Positions 10,766 through 22,289 are shown, counted from the stretch's first letter. The stretch is 64,000 nt of DNA from Rhabditoides inermis (GCA_963966185.1 CAWZYM010000196.1:384501-448500); one strand, 5' to 3'. Notes: generated by a model not told the origin, from the sequence alone. Translations and numbers: made by a program.

Positions 10766-11718
10766 CGAGGAGTGTAGTAGGGGCCACACCCTCGGATTCG
10801 TACCAAAATGATAGGATACCTTAGTTAGGACCCTAGCCATCGAATTGTGGTGTCCGAATTTCCTAAACGAACTATACGTTTCCGGTACGAAAACGTACAG
10901 AGCTCGTTTTTCGCGTTCCTCTCACCCTACGCGGCGGTCGAAGACCGAGCCGTTGTGGCCTAGTGGCGAAAGCGTCTGCCGGCCGAAATGACCCTCACGA
11001 GTTCGATTTCGCGCACATGCTTTTTGTTTTGTTCAACAATTTATAGACTTGTATTTTCAGACCATATCATCATTTTCTCATGGTCCATGAAACAACTCTA
11101 TCAAATAAGTTTTTTTTAATGAGACGGTCTTGTCGATCTCGATGTCAGCTGTCGATCGTCGTAGTGACGTAGTGCCATTTGCATTAGCTGTATGTAGCTC
11201 GCAACTGCACAGTCTTCTGTCAAAAAAGTCCCGAACGTCGTCAAGCTACTTCACACTGTCGTATGTATTTTGATAGTGTGCGAATATTGTGTACGTAGAG
11301 TTGAAGGTTGTAATATTGCGCACGGTAGATCATCTCTGTTCCTGACAGCCGTCCTTCTTGAAAAGAAACCATTGAGTCGGTCATGCCTTTCGTCAATTCT
11401 TTTCTTCACTAACCAGTGATTGAACAGCGAGACGATCAGCCAAATGAGTTGGCAAAACAAAAAGCATGTGCGCGGAATCGAACTTGTGAGGGTCATTTCG
11501 GCAGGCAGAAGCTTTCGCCACTAGGCCACAACGGATCGGTCTTCGACCGCCGCGTAGGGTGAGAGGAACGCGAAAAACGAGCCCTGTACGTTTTCGTACC
11601 GGAAACGTATAGTTCGTTTAGGAAATTCGGACACCACAATTCGATGGCTAGGGTCCTAACTAAGGTATCCTATCATTTTGGTACGAATCCGAGGGTGTGG
11701 CCCCTACTACACTCCTCG
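10766..11718. mobile_element. Palindromic element, 3-bp TSD, with tRNA-like arms (copy 2)
   Basis: It belongs to the same family as 1,107-1,846: identical terminal CGAGGAGTGT, shared sub-terminal sequence and a 3-bp TGA direct repeat (10,763-10,765 and 11,719-11,721). The arms are about 270 bp around a roughly 400-bp middle. Each arm holds TGGCCTAGTGGCGAAAGCG (box A-like) and AGTTCGATTTC (box B-like), so the tRNA moiety differs from copy 1. An identical copy lies at 59,194-60,146. Confidence 0.75.
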
Positions 11719-11809
11719 TGAATAAAATTTCACTGACGTATTCGATTTTGAAACCAGCACTTTGGCCCCATCCCCCGACATTCTATTTTTCCTCGGAGTT
11801 CTTCTTTAA

Positions 11810-12240
11810 GACTATCCTCTTTAACTTACACGTGCGCCCTCCCCGCACTGTGTTACGGCTCGGAGCCGTGGGCTTACACGAGGCTCAGTCGCATCAAGAG
11901 CGCACACCGCACAAAGGATCGACAAATGCTGGGATACTTACTCCACCAGCAACCAAACGAGGGATTGTGCAGCGAGGATCCGAACTGGCTAATCCAACCC
12001 ACACGGCGGAAGCAAACAAGGATAAGCCTGACACGATGCACTGACGGACGATGGACACTTGTGACTACCGATTGGAAGCCGAGCAACGTCACAAAACCCG
12101 GACGGCCGACAACCTGCTGGGAAGATGTAGACCGCGATCATACCAAACAGTTCCATTAGCAGGAACGACTACATACAAGCAGTGGACATATGCAGCTCAA
12201 TACCGTTCAGTGCGCAAAAGATGAGCTCAGCAATTGCAAG
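11810..12240 (+). mobile_element. Degenerate 3' fragment of an RTE retrotransposon
   Basis: In mixed frames it resembles the C-terminus of the intact RTE protein at 17,140-20,055: the region of VLPALCYGSETWAY, then RQMLGY, SSED, DGRW and TTDW. Frameshifts and stops break it. It is an old, 5'-truncated insertion on the opposite strand to the intact element. Copied at 60,238-60,668. Confidence 0.65.
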
Positions 12241-12331
12241 CTTAAAGGCTCAGGTGGTAAGATGCTAGGAGTCGAAACCACTTGATCCAAATTCGCGTTT
12301 TCTTTGTGATATCTCTATTGCGTGTTATTGA

Positions 12332-12655
12332 TTAAAGGGAGTGTACCATCTGGTTTTCGAAGTTGAGTTAGCATCAGAATATTGAAATATGTCATAAACA
12401 GCGTACTTTCTCATAGAAAAGTTATGCTCAAGTCGCCTTAAAGTTTGTTTAATTTTTGCTTGAATACGCTCTTTCTAGAGAAAAGTGTGCAGAAATGTAC
12501 ACAAACGTGCACAGTTGATGGTGGTTTCTCCAACTTCCCGCCATTTGCGGCATATGGTCCAATTAACAAAAGTATTTTTTTTCAAGTTTTTTTCACATTC
12601 CGATGCTAACTCTTCAAAACCAAACTTCGAAAACCAGAGGATACACTCCCTTTAA
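12332..12655. mobile_element. Complete TTAA-flanked MITE
   Basis: TTAA target repeats (12,332-12,335; 12,652-12,655) enclose 316 bp with terminal AGGGAGTGTA and its near-complement, and long sub-terminal inverted repeats around TTCGAAGTTGAGTTAGCATC. TTAA duplication is the hallmark of piggyBac-type transposition; the element is non-autonomous. Confidence 0.8.
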
Positions 12656-12838
12656 GGAACATTTTCAGGGTTCACCATTAATATAACAACGTTTAATATA
12701 ACACGAAATGAGTATAAGAACTTGTTCTCGTACGTTTGTTCACTCGCCTTTTTAAATATATTGTTTCAAAACATGTATCTGCAATATCGATCAGCATGAG
12801 ATGATTATTAAACAACAAATTGTCTACTGAAGAAAACA

Positions 12839-15800
12839 CTTACAATAAACAGTGCTCTTGGTGCTGTGAACTGACTGATTCAGTTGTAGAATGCAAGAAC
12901 GAGGCAGTATCAGTGCGAGACTTGTCGGATAGGAATGGATGGGGCACACACATACTCGATGCGACGACTGCGATCTGGGCACCCAAGGATCGCGCGAGAA
13001 TCAGCCATGACAGACTACTGGGATTGCTACAGGTGTGCATTACGAACAGAAGAAAAAACGGGAAGCACACACTCGTTTTAGTATGTGTATGGACAGAACC
13101 GAACTGAATCACAATCTCTTGGAAGACTAATAGAAGATCTAGAACAACAAATCACGGTATCAATTTGAATCTACTTGTTCATGATTGATCATTCAGCACT
13201 CGTCTCTCATTTCTCCGATTTTGTTTGGTTGCTTCGCTTGTGGCTGTGTAATCGCAGTTGTGATAGCAATGGTCATCCTTCGAAAGAGAAAACCCAAAAC
13301 ACTGGTATTTATACATAAAATTTATCTGTGCCATAGCTCACATTTGACCAACTCCTCAGAGTGAATCTCTCTATTCGGGAAGATACCTTCACCTTTACCT
13401 TATTAATATTTATCATAACTTTTGTACAGGTTCCCAAATCATTTACTTTCATCACTAACGGACACGAACATACAGTGGAAATACCAAGTATGATCGACGA
13501 CTTGTTTACACAGATCAAATATGCCAAGGTTGTTTGTTTAGAAAACATGTTTCAATTATCGTGCATTTCAGATTGGCCTGTTTGTGATGTATGGCATTCT
13601 AGCGATCGGAGTAACCATTAATATCATTATGTTTGCTGCTTTCCTCAGTTCTAACAAAACGATTTCTGAAAAGTTCGAAAGCAACATGAACACGGAATTG
13701 GATAGTATGTCAGGGCAATTAACGCGTGGAAATCCTTTTTAAGATGCTTACAATGAACTCAATGCATTCGCTTGTGCAATAAACAGATCTGTTGAAAATC
13801 CGAAAAATAACACGTTCAAGTTCACGAAGATGCTATTTAACCAACAGGTAACATATCACAGCTTGCGATGGATTCTACATTTTGTTGTAGAAAAATATGA
13901 TATCGATGAAATTATTCAATGATACACATCCAAAGACGTTGGCGGTATTATTATATTAATATTTTTTGTTTTGACGCAATCACGCAATGATTGTTTTCAC
14001 ATTTAGAATCAATTATCGACACACTTGAAATTACTCCCAGACGCAAGCCATGTGATAGGTCGATCGAAAGCCGCAAGAGTAAGTAAGCCTCTGTAAATAA
14101 CTTTTTTCTTTGTATTTGCAGGATAGTATTGGAAACAGATATCCCACCTTGAATGCAACGTACCATTTATTTGTAAATTTTGATGCGATTAGAATTGGAC
14201 AAAATAATGCGGTGAATAAAGAAAAAAATAAAGATTTTAAACGACAAGACGTCATATAATGACATGTTCAGACAATAAACTCAAACAACATTCACTGGAT
14301 ACTGAGTTCAAAGACAACTGCGTTTCAAAGTATTCTCTCACAAAAAGAATTTCCTTTGAAAACCGACATATTTACAAGAAAGGTACTTTGAAACGGAGGA
14401 TGGCCTATACTATACATGCTCCACAAAAAAATGTGATTGAATTTCAGATTCGCGACGAACTCACTTATTTTCGTTCTGAGATTAAAAGAATGAAAACTTA
14501 CTCATTCCATGTATGTTTGTTTGATGAGATAGTGTAAAATAGATCGGAGTTTCAGTACAAGGTCAATAACTACGATGCGAATGGTTTGGCCATATTCTAT
14601 TTCGTGTGTATTCTTCTATCAGCTGGGACAAGCTGTGGGTTCTTCTTTGTCCCAGGTTACGTTGCACCTGTCGCAAAGTGTTCAATTACATTTTTTTTCA
14701 GCAAAATATGACGTTTTCCTCAAAGTATCGGTTGTCTTCTTTTTATTCATGATCATAACCTGCGTACCAATACCGTGAGAAACAATTGCATTCAATTTGA
14801 GAACTACACATTAACGTCTTCCTGTTTAGATTATTGTTAAACTTTGCCAATTCTCGGCAGCTTGGATGTTCGTACTTTGAGCAAAAAATGAATCTGATAT
14901 CAAACACTTTCTTCAAATTCAACAACGCTCTTCAACGAAACGCATTGTACACTCCGAATTTTTTTAGTAGTTTACCCATGTCTTTAGGAACTTGAAGTTG
15001 TGTGATGGAAAACAAATACTGTTTGACGAATACGTTTATCGCATCGTTGCCAAGGGTGTGTTTATGAGTTGAGCACAGCTTTAAAAAAAACTATGTCAGA
15101 TATAACTAGTAAACTTTACAAAACTAATGGCTTCATACAAAACATGACAGTGGATTACGCTGTTAATATTTGGAAACAAGTTCAGGTGAGAAAAATACAG
15201 GCAAAGCGACAAAAACATGTTTTGAGGAGCTTGAAAGGCAGTACAAACTCTTTGACACAACACTTGAAAGTATACTGAAACCGTGTGCGCCTATCCCCGG
15301 AGCATCTGATCAATTTTCCGGATATGTAGTTGTCAAGGAATGTCCATCAACTACATACGATTTCGGCATATTAAAAGATCACGGAGGAAGCATAATTAAT
15401 TTCAAGGTTGAACAACAACGTTTTGAATGTATTATGATTGTTACATGACAAAACAGGATCATTTTTAGACCTTGTGGACAGGAGAAAGCGATAAAACGAA
15501 AATGAGAAATCTCAATGCTTTTGTTGGACTTTTGAATGCTTTGAATCAAACAATCCAAGACCCAGGGACAAATCATCTATTGAAACCAGTTAACGACTTA
15601 TTAAATCGTGCAACGCTCATGGTAAAACTAAATCATATGTTGCTTATGTATGACATACTACTTAGAAAGCGATAAAGGACAAACTTCCGAGACAATGTAA
15701 ATTGTCAACGGTGTATAGAAACATTGTGACAAGAGCGTGTGATCAAATCAAGCCATACTATCTGCTTGTTAATAATCTTTGTGAGTTACATTACTAAAAA

Positions 15801-17123
15801 AGAAAACACTCTACTTATGTTAAGGTGTGCTGGCGTTTTCGTTTTGGATAATCGGAGCGGTCTTCGTTTTACTAGCTTATTATCGACATTTGAATCCAAT
15901 ACTAAGCAAAAAACACAAAAAGAACTGGGTAGATATTTTTATACAAAATGAACAAAATTCGAGTTCTTCAGATTGATTTTAACACCGATAACCACATGAA
16001 GTTTGTTAACAGTGTTGGGATATATCTCGTAAGACAAAACTTATAAGCCTGTTTTGTCATTAAATGTTTAGGATTGCTTAGCGGTTGATCCGAGAGCCAT
16101 TTATGAATCATTTGTGAATGGCAAAACAGAATCGGGAAGTTCAGTTCATCCAACATACGATTCAAAAATGAGTGACGTGAAGTCGAATGAGTCAAAATTG
16201 TCCAAGATAAGCGACGTGAATTCAAAGGAATCAAAAGTATCCATGTCGAAAACAAGCGATGCTAAGTCGAATGAGTCAAAGCTGTCCATTTTGGATCAAG
16301 TGAAGACAAAATCACAAATGAGGTTTCGTTGTCACCGAATTCCATTATATAATTATCTCTTTCAGCGATGTTGGAATTGATTTCGTGAACGAAACAATGG
16401 TTGATTTGGGATGGTGCAACAACAAAAGGTTTAATGGCAATTGGGTGATTCCAACGGGAAACGCTCAAAAGTGAGTGTCTTGTTCTGGCTGATCGCTAGT
16501 TTTCCCAGGTACATCCTGACCGAATCTCCGTCTGCTGACACTGCAGTTGACTTCTGGCATGTTGTCTTCCGATACAAATGCAAAGCCATCGTTATGCTCA
16601 ATGAATTCATGCAAAAGGATAAGACAACTAACATGTTTTTCGAATACTGGAACAATAAAACGCCGCAGATGTTCCAGAACGATTACGTTACATATACGGT
16701 TCGAGTATAATTTGTTCGTTGTAGATCTGACATGTTCTAGGTGAAATGTATCGCTGTATCCCCACCAATTATCGGAAACGTAAAACGCTACACTTTCTCC
16801 ATCTTCAAGTATGATAATAACAGTTAATTTACCTCAGTTTGAATGTATTTCAGTGGATTGGGATACCATGAGGTTGAATTGCTGCACTACACTGGCTGGG
16901 AAGATTGTCTCGCCCCGATGGACCCGAAAGAGCTCGCGAAACTGATGTTGTTTCTATATGAAGACGTCGGAACGCCGCAGCAACCAGTGATTGTCCACTG
17001 CGCTGATGGAATCAGCAAGAGCGCCGCTTTTGTCGGTAGGGTGGAAGACATTTCTTTATTTTCAACTATTCAGGCATTGATGTGCTGACATCAATTGTGG
17101 AGACCGATCCTTACTTTACTTGA
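12839..17123 (+). pseudogene. Receptor phosphatase-kinase gene, 5' portion, cut by RTE insertion
   Basis: This is the forward copy of the gene complete at 43.5-53.2 kb. It begins inside exon 1 at a rearrangement junction (12,838), so the ATG and first 50 or so residues are missing. Twenty-odd exons then follow in phase: membrane segments 1 and 2 (13.2-13.6 kb), a loop, segments 3 and 4 (14.6-14.8 kb), a second loop, segment 5 (15.83 kb), a Ser/Lys repeat (16.15-16.32 kb) and the phosphatase domain (16.37 kb on). An apparent in-frame TAA at 13,739 falls in a 39-nt intron (13,705-13,743). At 17,114 RTE sequence replaces the last phosphatase exons and gives a stop at 17,121. Probably non-functional. 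Confidence 0.75.
15073..17113 (+). repeat. 2,041-bp direct repeat flanking the RTE element, left copy
   Basis: It matches 20,249-22,289 with no difference noticed. It ends exactly where the RTE 3' tail begins. It contains receptor-gene exons from segment-5 loop to the phosphatase signature. Confidence 0.9.
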
Positions 17124-17139
17124 ATACTTGAATGCTCCT

Positions 17140-20055
17140 TCAGCTTGCAAGCGCGGAGCCCATCTTTCGCCACAGTGAACGGTCTCGAGCTGCAGTTGCC
17201 CACTGCTTGTAGTCGTTCCTGCGCCCATAGAACAGTTTTGTATTATTGCGGACAGAATCTGCCCAGCGGGTTGGCGGCCGTCCGGGTTCTCGAGTGACGT
17301 TGCGCGGCCTCCAATCGGTAGTCGCCCGTGTCCATCGCCCGTCCGTCCTCCTTTGTATGTGTCCGGCCCATCTATGTTTGCTGCGCGCCATGTAGGAGGT
17401 TGGGTTGGTCAACGCGGATCTTGCCCGCATGTCCTCGCTGCTCAGTCCCTCGTCTCGCTGCCGATAGAGTGAGTATCCCAGCATCTGTCGCTCCATTGCG
17501 CGGTGTGCGGTCTGGATGCGACCGAGCGTGGTGGTAGTGTAGGCCCACGTCTCCGAGCCGTAACACAGTGCGGGGAGTACGCACGTGTTGAAGAGGTTCG
17601 CTTTGAGGTGTTTGTCGTTCAGCGTGCCCAGTGTCTCCTTGATGTTGCCAAATGCCGCCCATCCTGCTCTCGTTCTCCTTGCCAGCTCCGAAGTGAGGGT
17701 GTTCTTTGCGTTTATGGCCCGTCCGAGGTAGATGTACTCCTCCACCTCTTCGATTGCCTGGCCGGAAAGATGGATAGTCCCAGCGGCAGCCTGCTCGTTT
17801 CGGATGAACTGCGTCTTGCCGATGTTGATGCGCAGCCCGGCCTTCTCGCTCTCCGTGTTCAGCTCGTTCAGCATCCGTTCAGCATCTGCCGTGGTCTCGG
17901 TGATCAGCACAATGTCGTCAGCGAAGCGCAGATGGTTCAGCTTCTCTCCGTCCACACGAAGGCCGTAGTCACTCCAGTCAAGTTGGCGGAAGACGACTTC
18001 CAGCGCAGCAGTGAAGAGCACCGGGGAGACAGTGTCTCCTTGCTTCACACCGCATCGCACAGGGATCTTCAGCTCGTTGGAGAAGAGCTTCAGAAGTAGC
18101 TGGTTGTTGTCGTAGCAGTCGGATAGCGCAGCCAGGTATCCCTCCTCGACGTTGAGCATCTCAAGAGCGCGTAGAAGGAATCCATGGTCGAGCCGGTCGA
18201 ACGCCTTCTCGAAGTCGACAAAGGTGAGCACTAGCGGGGTCTTGTATTCGCGGGCTCTCTCCACGACCTGAGAGACGGTCTGGAGGTGATCGGCGCAGCA
18301 GTAGCCGCTCCGGAATCCGGCTTGTTCTCGTGGTTGTTCGTCTTCCAGAGTCCGTTTCAGCCTGTTCAACAACACCTTGGAATAGGTTTTGTAGAGCAGG
18401 CTGAGTAGAGCGATCGGGCGCCAGTTGGAGAGCTTCTCACGGGGTCCTTTCTTCGGGAGTAGTACGAGCCGCGCCTCTCTCCAGCTGTCGGGGATGGGGG
18501 TCCCTTCCAGGTGAGTCGAGAACAGGCGTGCGAGGGCGCGGTGGAAGTTAGTTCCTCCCGCCTTCAGCAGATCAGCCGTGATGTTGTCAGGTCCGGGGGC
18601 TCGCCCTTTCGGCATCTGGGAGAGGGCGTGTCGCACTTCAGATGGGAGTACGGGGGGCACGTTTCCAGGAGTGTAGACCTTCCTCGGGATGAGTAGTCGG
18701 TCAGCGTAGAGAGTACTGTAGAAGTCGACGGTGGCCTCCTCGATGGCAGGTCGCGCGGTGATCATCTGGTCGTTGATCAGCAATGCCTCCAGCAGGGATC
18801 GCTCGGTGGCGAGTCCTCTCTTCGCGATTTTGATGCTCCGACGATGCATAGCAGTGTCGCGGAGTATCTCCTCGCGGTACTTCGTCAGATCGTGTTTGAA
18901 GGCGGCGCGACACTGGCGGGAGATGATGACGAGTTCTAGCAGCCGACTCGGGTCTAGCGCGAGCTTCGCCCTTGTCTTCAGCAGGTCCCTCGTCCTCTCC
19001 GACAGTCTCCTTTCCATGTGGTTCGGCCCGGGAGCAGTTGCGACGGCGGCGGCCTCCTTGAGTGTGTTGAGCAGCTCCTCGTACGTCGGGTTTAGGCCAA
19101 CGTGGTGTTCAATGTAGGCGTGCGCTGCATCAGGGGCAAATAGAGTTGCCGGGTGCCGGGTGCTGTGACGTAGAGGTCGTCGCGGGATACGTAGCCGAGC
19201 TCGAAGAAGTCTGTGGTCGCCTCCTATAGAGAAGGGGGCGACCACGTCGACATCGGCGAGTAGCAGGCGGTTGCTCGTCAGGAAGTGGTCGATCTCGTTG
19301 AGCGCTCGTCCGTTGGGCGATCTCCACGTCCACTTCCTCCGGCTCGGCTTTGAGAAAAAGCTGTTGCCGTGGAAGAGACGGATCTCCTCAATGAAGTCAG
19401 TGAGTCGATCGCCCTCCTCGTTCCGCTCTCCGTATCCGTTCGGCCCCACTCTGAACTCGCCATGCTTGCGAGTTCCGAGCTTGGCGTTGAAGTCGCCGCA
19501 GACGATCTTGTAGCGGGCCTTCTCCTCCTTGTATAGCTTCCGCAGGTCGCAGTAGAACTGCTCCTTCTCGTCTTCCGTCGCAGTGCTGGTCGGCGCGTAG
19601 CAGTTGAAGATTGCGACGCGCACGTCACCGAACATTAGTGAAAGGTGGGCCAGCCGACTCGATATTACTCTCATCGACTGGATTGCGGACGTAGTTTTAC
19701 CTGACACCGCAAACCCAACTCCTCCACTGCCGTTGCGGCAACGTGCTCCCATCACAACTTCCGTCCCGTCTCGTCTTCTCGTCCGCTTCTCTGTTGCCCT
19801 CTTCGTCTCCTGTAGGCATATGACGTCCCACTTGATCTTCTCCAGAGTGTCGAATAGCATCTCCTCCTTGGTAGCCTGGGACAGTCCTTGGCAGTTAAGT
19901 GTGCAAACATTGAAGTTCCTTTCCGGTTTTGTCGACCTCAGCTCCGGTGATTTCTCGCGCCCTGCCCTACCCGCTGGATCCCTCGTCGACGGAAGGGAGC
20001 GGTTGGGCGCCGGGAACTTGGGCGCATTGTGATTGCGACTGTCCATAGGGTACAT
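17140..20055 (-). CDS. RTE retrotransposon endonuclease/reverse transcriptase
   Basis: This 971-residue protein drives target-primed reverse transcription of the element's RNA. The N-terminal third is an APE-like endonuclease: NVCTLNCQGL at about residue 48, CLQETKR, GDFNAKLG and a GDHRLL motif near 285. The middle holds the reverse transcriptase, with FVDFEKAFDRLDH (fingers/palm Asp), GVKQGDTVSP and the catalytic FADDIVLI. The C-terminus ends with conserved Trp/Arg-rich sequence before a 3' tail of only about 25 bp. Length is close to the usual RTE ORF2, about 1,000 residues. No frameshift or stop is present, so the enzyme may be active. Antisense frames (for example 17,503-18,099 plus) are shadows. 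Confidence 0.9.
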   Translation of the reverse strand: MYPMDSRNHNAPKFPAPNRSLPSTRDPAGRAGREKSPELRSTKPERNFNVCTLNCQGLSQATKEEMLFDTLEKIKWDVICLQETKRATEKRTRRRDGTEVVMGARCRNGSGGVGFAVSGKTTSAIQSMRVISSRLAHLSLMFGDVRVAIFNCYAPTSTATEDEKEQFYCDLRKLYKEEKARYKIVCGDFNAKLGTRKHGEFRVGPNGYGERNEEGDRLTDFIEEIRLFHGNSFFSKPSRRKWTWRSPNGRALNEIDHFLTSNRLLLADVDVVAPFSIGGDHRLLRARLRIPRRPLRHSTRHPATLFAPDAAHAYIEHHVGLNPTYEELLNTLKEAAAVATAPGPNHMERRLSERTRDLLKTRAKLALDPSRLLELVIISRQCRAAFKHDLTKYREEILRDTAMHRRSIKIAKRGLATERSLLEALLINDQMITARPAIEEATVDFYSTLYADRLLIPRKVYTPGNVPPVLPSEVRHALSQMPKGRAPGPDNITADLLKAGGTNFHRALARLFSTHLEGTPIPDSWREARLVLLPKKGPREKLSNWRPIALLSLLYKTYSKVLLNRLKRTLEDEQPREQAGFRSGYCCADHLQTVSQVVERAREYKTPLVLTFVDFEKAFDRLDHGFLLRALEMLNVEEGYLAALSDCYDNNQLLLKLFSNELKIPVRCGVKQGDTVSPVLFTAALEVVFRQLDWSDYGLRVDGEKLNHLRFADDIVLITETTADAERMLNELNTESEKAGLRINIGKTQFIRNEQAAAGTIHLSGQAIEEVEEYIYLGRAINAKNTLTSELARRTRAGWAAFGNIKETLGTLNDKHLKANLFNTCVLPALCYGSETWAYTTTTLGRIQTAHRAMERQMLGYSLYRQRDEGLSSEDMRARSALTNPTSYMARSKHRWAGHIQRRTDGRWTRATTDWRPRNVTREPGRPPTRWADSVRNNTKLFYGRRNDYKQWATAARDRSLWRKMGSALAS

Positions 20056-20158
20056 CGAAAGATGTCTTTAGCCAAGGATATGACTGGTGGGTGGCTGGCC
20101 CTGCCAGAAAGGAGTCCGGCCTAGAGTCCGTCTTGTTTCCCGTGTTCAGTTCAGCCAT
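19967..20158 (-). CDS. Possible RTE ORF1
   Basis: A 63-codon frame beginning MAELNTGNKTDSRPDSFLAG overlaps the start of the long RTE ORF in another frame. Some RTE elements carry a short ORF1 in this position. It has no recognisable domain and could be chance in GC-rich DNA. Confidence 0.35.
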   Translation of the reverse strand: MAELNTGNKTDSRPDSFLAGPATHQSYPWLKTSFDVPYGQSQSQCAQVPGAQPLPSVDEGSSG

Positions 20159-20248
20159 CCGCGGAATGCGAACGGCCTATCCAGCGGCACCAGCGTGGAG
20201 GCAAGGGAGACGACCATGCGGAAGTCGCCCAACGGGAGTCGCCGCCAC

Positions 20249-22289
20249 GCACAGCTTTAAAAAAAACTATGTCAGATATAACTAGTAAACTTTACAAAAC
20301 TAATGGCTTCATACAAAACATGACAGTGGATTACGCTGTTAATATTTGGAAACAAGTTCAGGTGAGAAAAATACAGGCAAAGCGACAAAAACATGTTTTG
20401 AGGAGCTTGAAAGGCAGTACAAACTCTTTGACACAACACTTGAAAGTATACTGAAACCGTGTGCGCCTATCCCCGGAGCATCTGATCAATTTTCCGGATA
20501 TGTAGTTGTCAAGGAATGTCCATCAACTACATACGATTTCGGCATATTAAAAGATCACGGAGGAAGCATAATTAATTTCAAGGTTGAACAACAACGTTTT
20601 GAATGTATTATGATTGTTACATGACAAAACAGGATCATTTTTAGACCTTGTGGACAGGAGAAAGCGATAAAACGAAAATGAGAAATCTCAATGCTTTTGT
20701 TGGACTTTTGAATGCTTTGAATCAAACAATCCAAGACCCAGGGACAAATCATCTATTGAAACCAGTTAACGACTTATTAAATCGTGCAACGCTCATGGTA
20801 AAACTAAATCATATGTTGCTTATGTATGACATACTACTTAGAAAGCGATAAAGGACAAACTTCCGAGACAATGTAAATTGTCAACGGTGTATAGAAACAT
20901 TGTGACAAGAGCGTGTGATCAAATCAAGCCATACTATCTGCTTGTTAATAATCTTTGTGAGTTACATTACTAAAAAAGAAAACACTCTACTTATGTTAAG
21001 GTGTGCTGGCGTTTTCGTTTTGGATAATCGGAGCGGTCTTCGTTTTACTAGCTTATTATCGACATTTGAATCCAATACTAAGCAAAAAACACAAAAAGAA
21101 CTGGGTAGATATTTTTATACAAAATGAACAAAATTCGAGTTCTTCAGATTGATTTTAACACCGATAACCACATGAAGTTTGTTAACAGTGTTGGGATATA
21201 TCTCGTAAGACAAAACTTATAAGCCTGTTTTGTCATTAAATGTTTAGGATTGCTTAGCGGTTGATCCGAGAGCCATTTATGAATCATTTGTGAATGGCAA
21301 AACAGAATCGGGAAGTTCAGTTCATCCAACATACGATTCAAAAATGAGTGACGTGAAGTCGAATGAGTCAAAATTGTCCAAGATAAGCGACGTGAATTCA
21401 AAGGAATCAAAAGTATCCATGTCGAAAACAAGCGATGCTAAGTCGAATGAGTCAAAGCTGTCCATTTTGGATCAAGTGAAGACAAAATCACAAATGAGGT
21501 TTCGTTGTCACCGAATTCCATTATATAATTATCTCTTTCAGCGATGTTGGAATTGATTTCGTGAACGAAACAATGGTTGATTTGGGATGGTGCAACAACA
21601 AAAGGTTTAATGGCAATTGGGTGATTCCAACGGGAAACGCTCAAAAGTGAGTGTCTTGTTCTGGCTGATCGCTAGTTTTCCCAGGTACATCCTGACCGAA
21701 TCTCCGTCTGCTGACACTGCAGTTGACTTCTGGCATGTTGTCTTCCGATACAAATGCAAAGCCATCGTTATGCTCAATGAATTCATGCAAAAGGATAAGA
21801 CAACTAACATGTTTTTCGAATACTGGAACAATAAAACGCCGCAGATGTTCCAGAACGATTACGTTACATATACGGTTCGAGTATAATTTGTTCGTTGTAG
21901 ATCTGACATGTTCTAGGTGAAATGTATCGCTGTATCCCCACCAATTATCGGAAACGTAAAACGCTACACTTTCTCCATCTTCAAGTATGATAATAACAGT
22001 TAATTTACCTCAGTTTGAATGTATTTCAGTGGATTGGGATACCATGAGGTTGAATTGCTGCACTACACTGGCTGGGAAGATTGTCTCGCCCCGATGGACC
22101 CGAAAGAGCTCGCGAAACTGATGTTGTTTCTATATGAAGACGTCGGAACGCCGCAGCAACCAGTGATTGTCCACTGCGCTGATGGAATCAGCAAGAGCGC
22201 CGCTTTTGTCGGTAGGGTGGAAGACATTTCTTTATTTTCAACTATTCAGGCATTGATGTGCTGACATCAATTGTGGAGACCGATCCTTA
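20249..22289 (+). repeat. 2,041-bp direct repeat flanking the RTE element, right copy
   Basis: It is the right-hand copy of 15,073-17,113. It begins directly after the RTE 5' end (the shared sequence starts GCACAGCTTT) and runs on without a break into the rest of the host gene. Confidence 0.9.

Larger units (their letters stand above)
17114..20248 (-). mobile_element. Intact RTE-clade non-LTR retrotransposon
   Basis: The element is 3,135 bp, GC-rich against AT-rich surroundings, and inserted antisense to the host gene. It has a GC-rich 5' region, a short overlapping ORF, one long ORF and a very short 3' tail of about 25 bp with repeated ATTCAAGT. That compact layout (endonuclease plus reverse transcriptase, minimal 3' UTR) is typical of the RTE clade. 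An unbroken reading frame implies a recent insertion. It is absent from the reverse copy at 43-49 kb. Confidence 0.85.

Noticed and set aside
12820..12838. New start codon for the truncated forward receptor gene
   Set aside because: The frame upstream of the junction opens only from TTG; no ATG in frame.
13705..13743. In-frame TAA as proof of a pseudogene
   Set aside because: A 39-nt intron (GTATGT to TTTTTAAG) removes it in phase; the stop is present in every copy including the complete one.
17503..19117. Long plus-strand ORFs (198 and 128 codons) antisense to the RTE protein
   Set aside because: They are shadows of the GC-rich RTE coding strand; no domain recognised.
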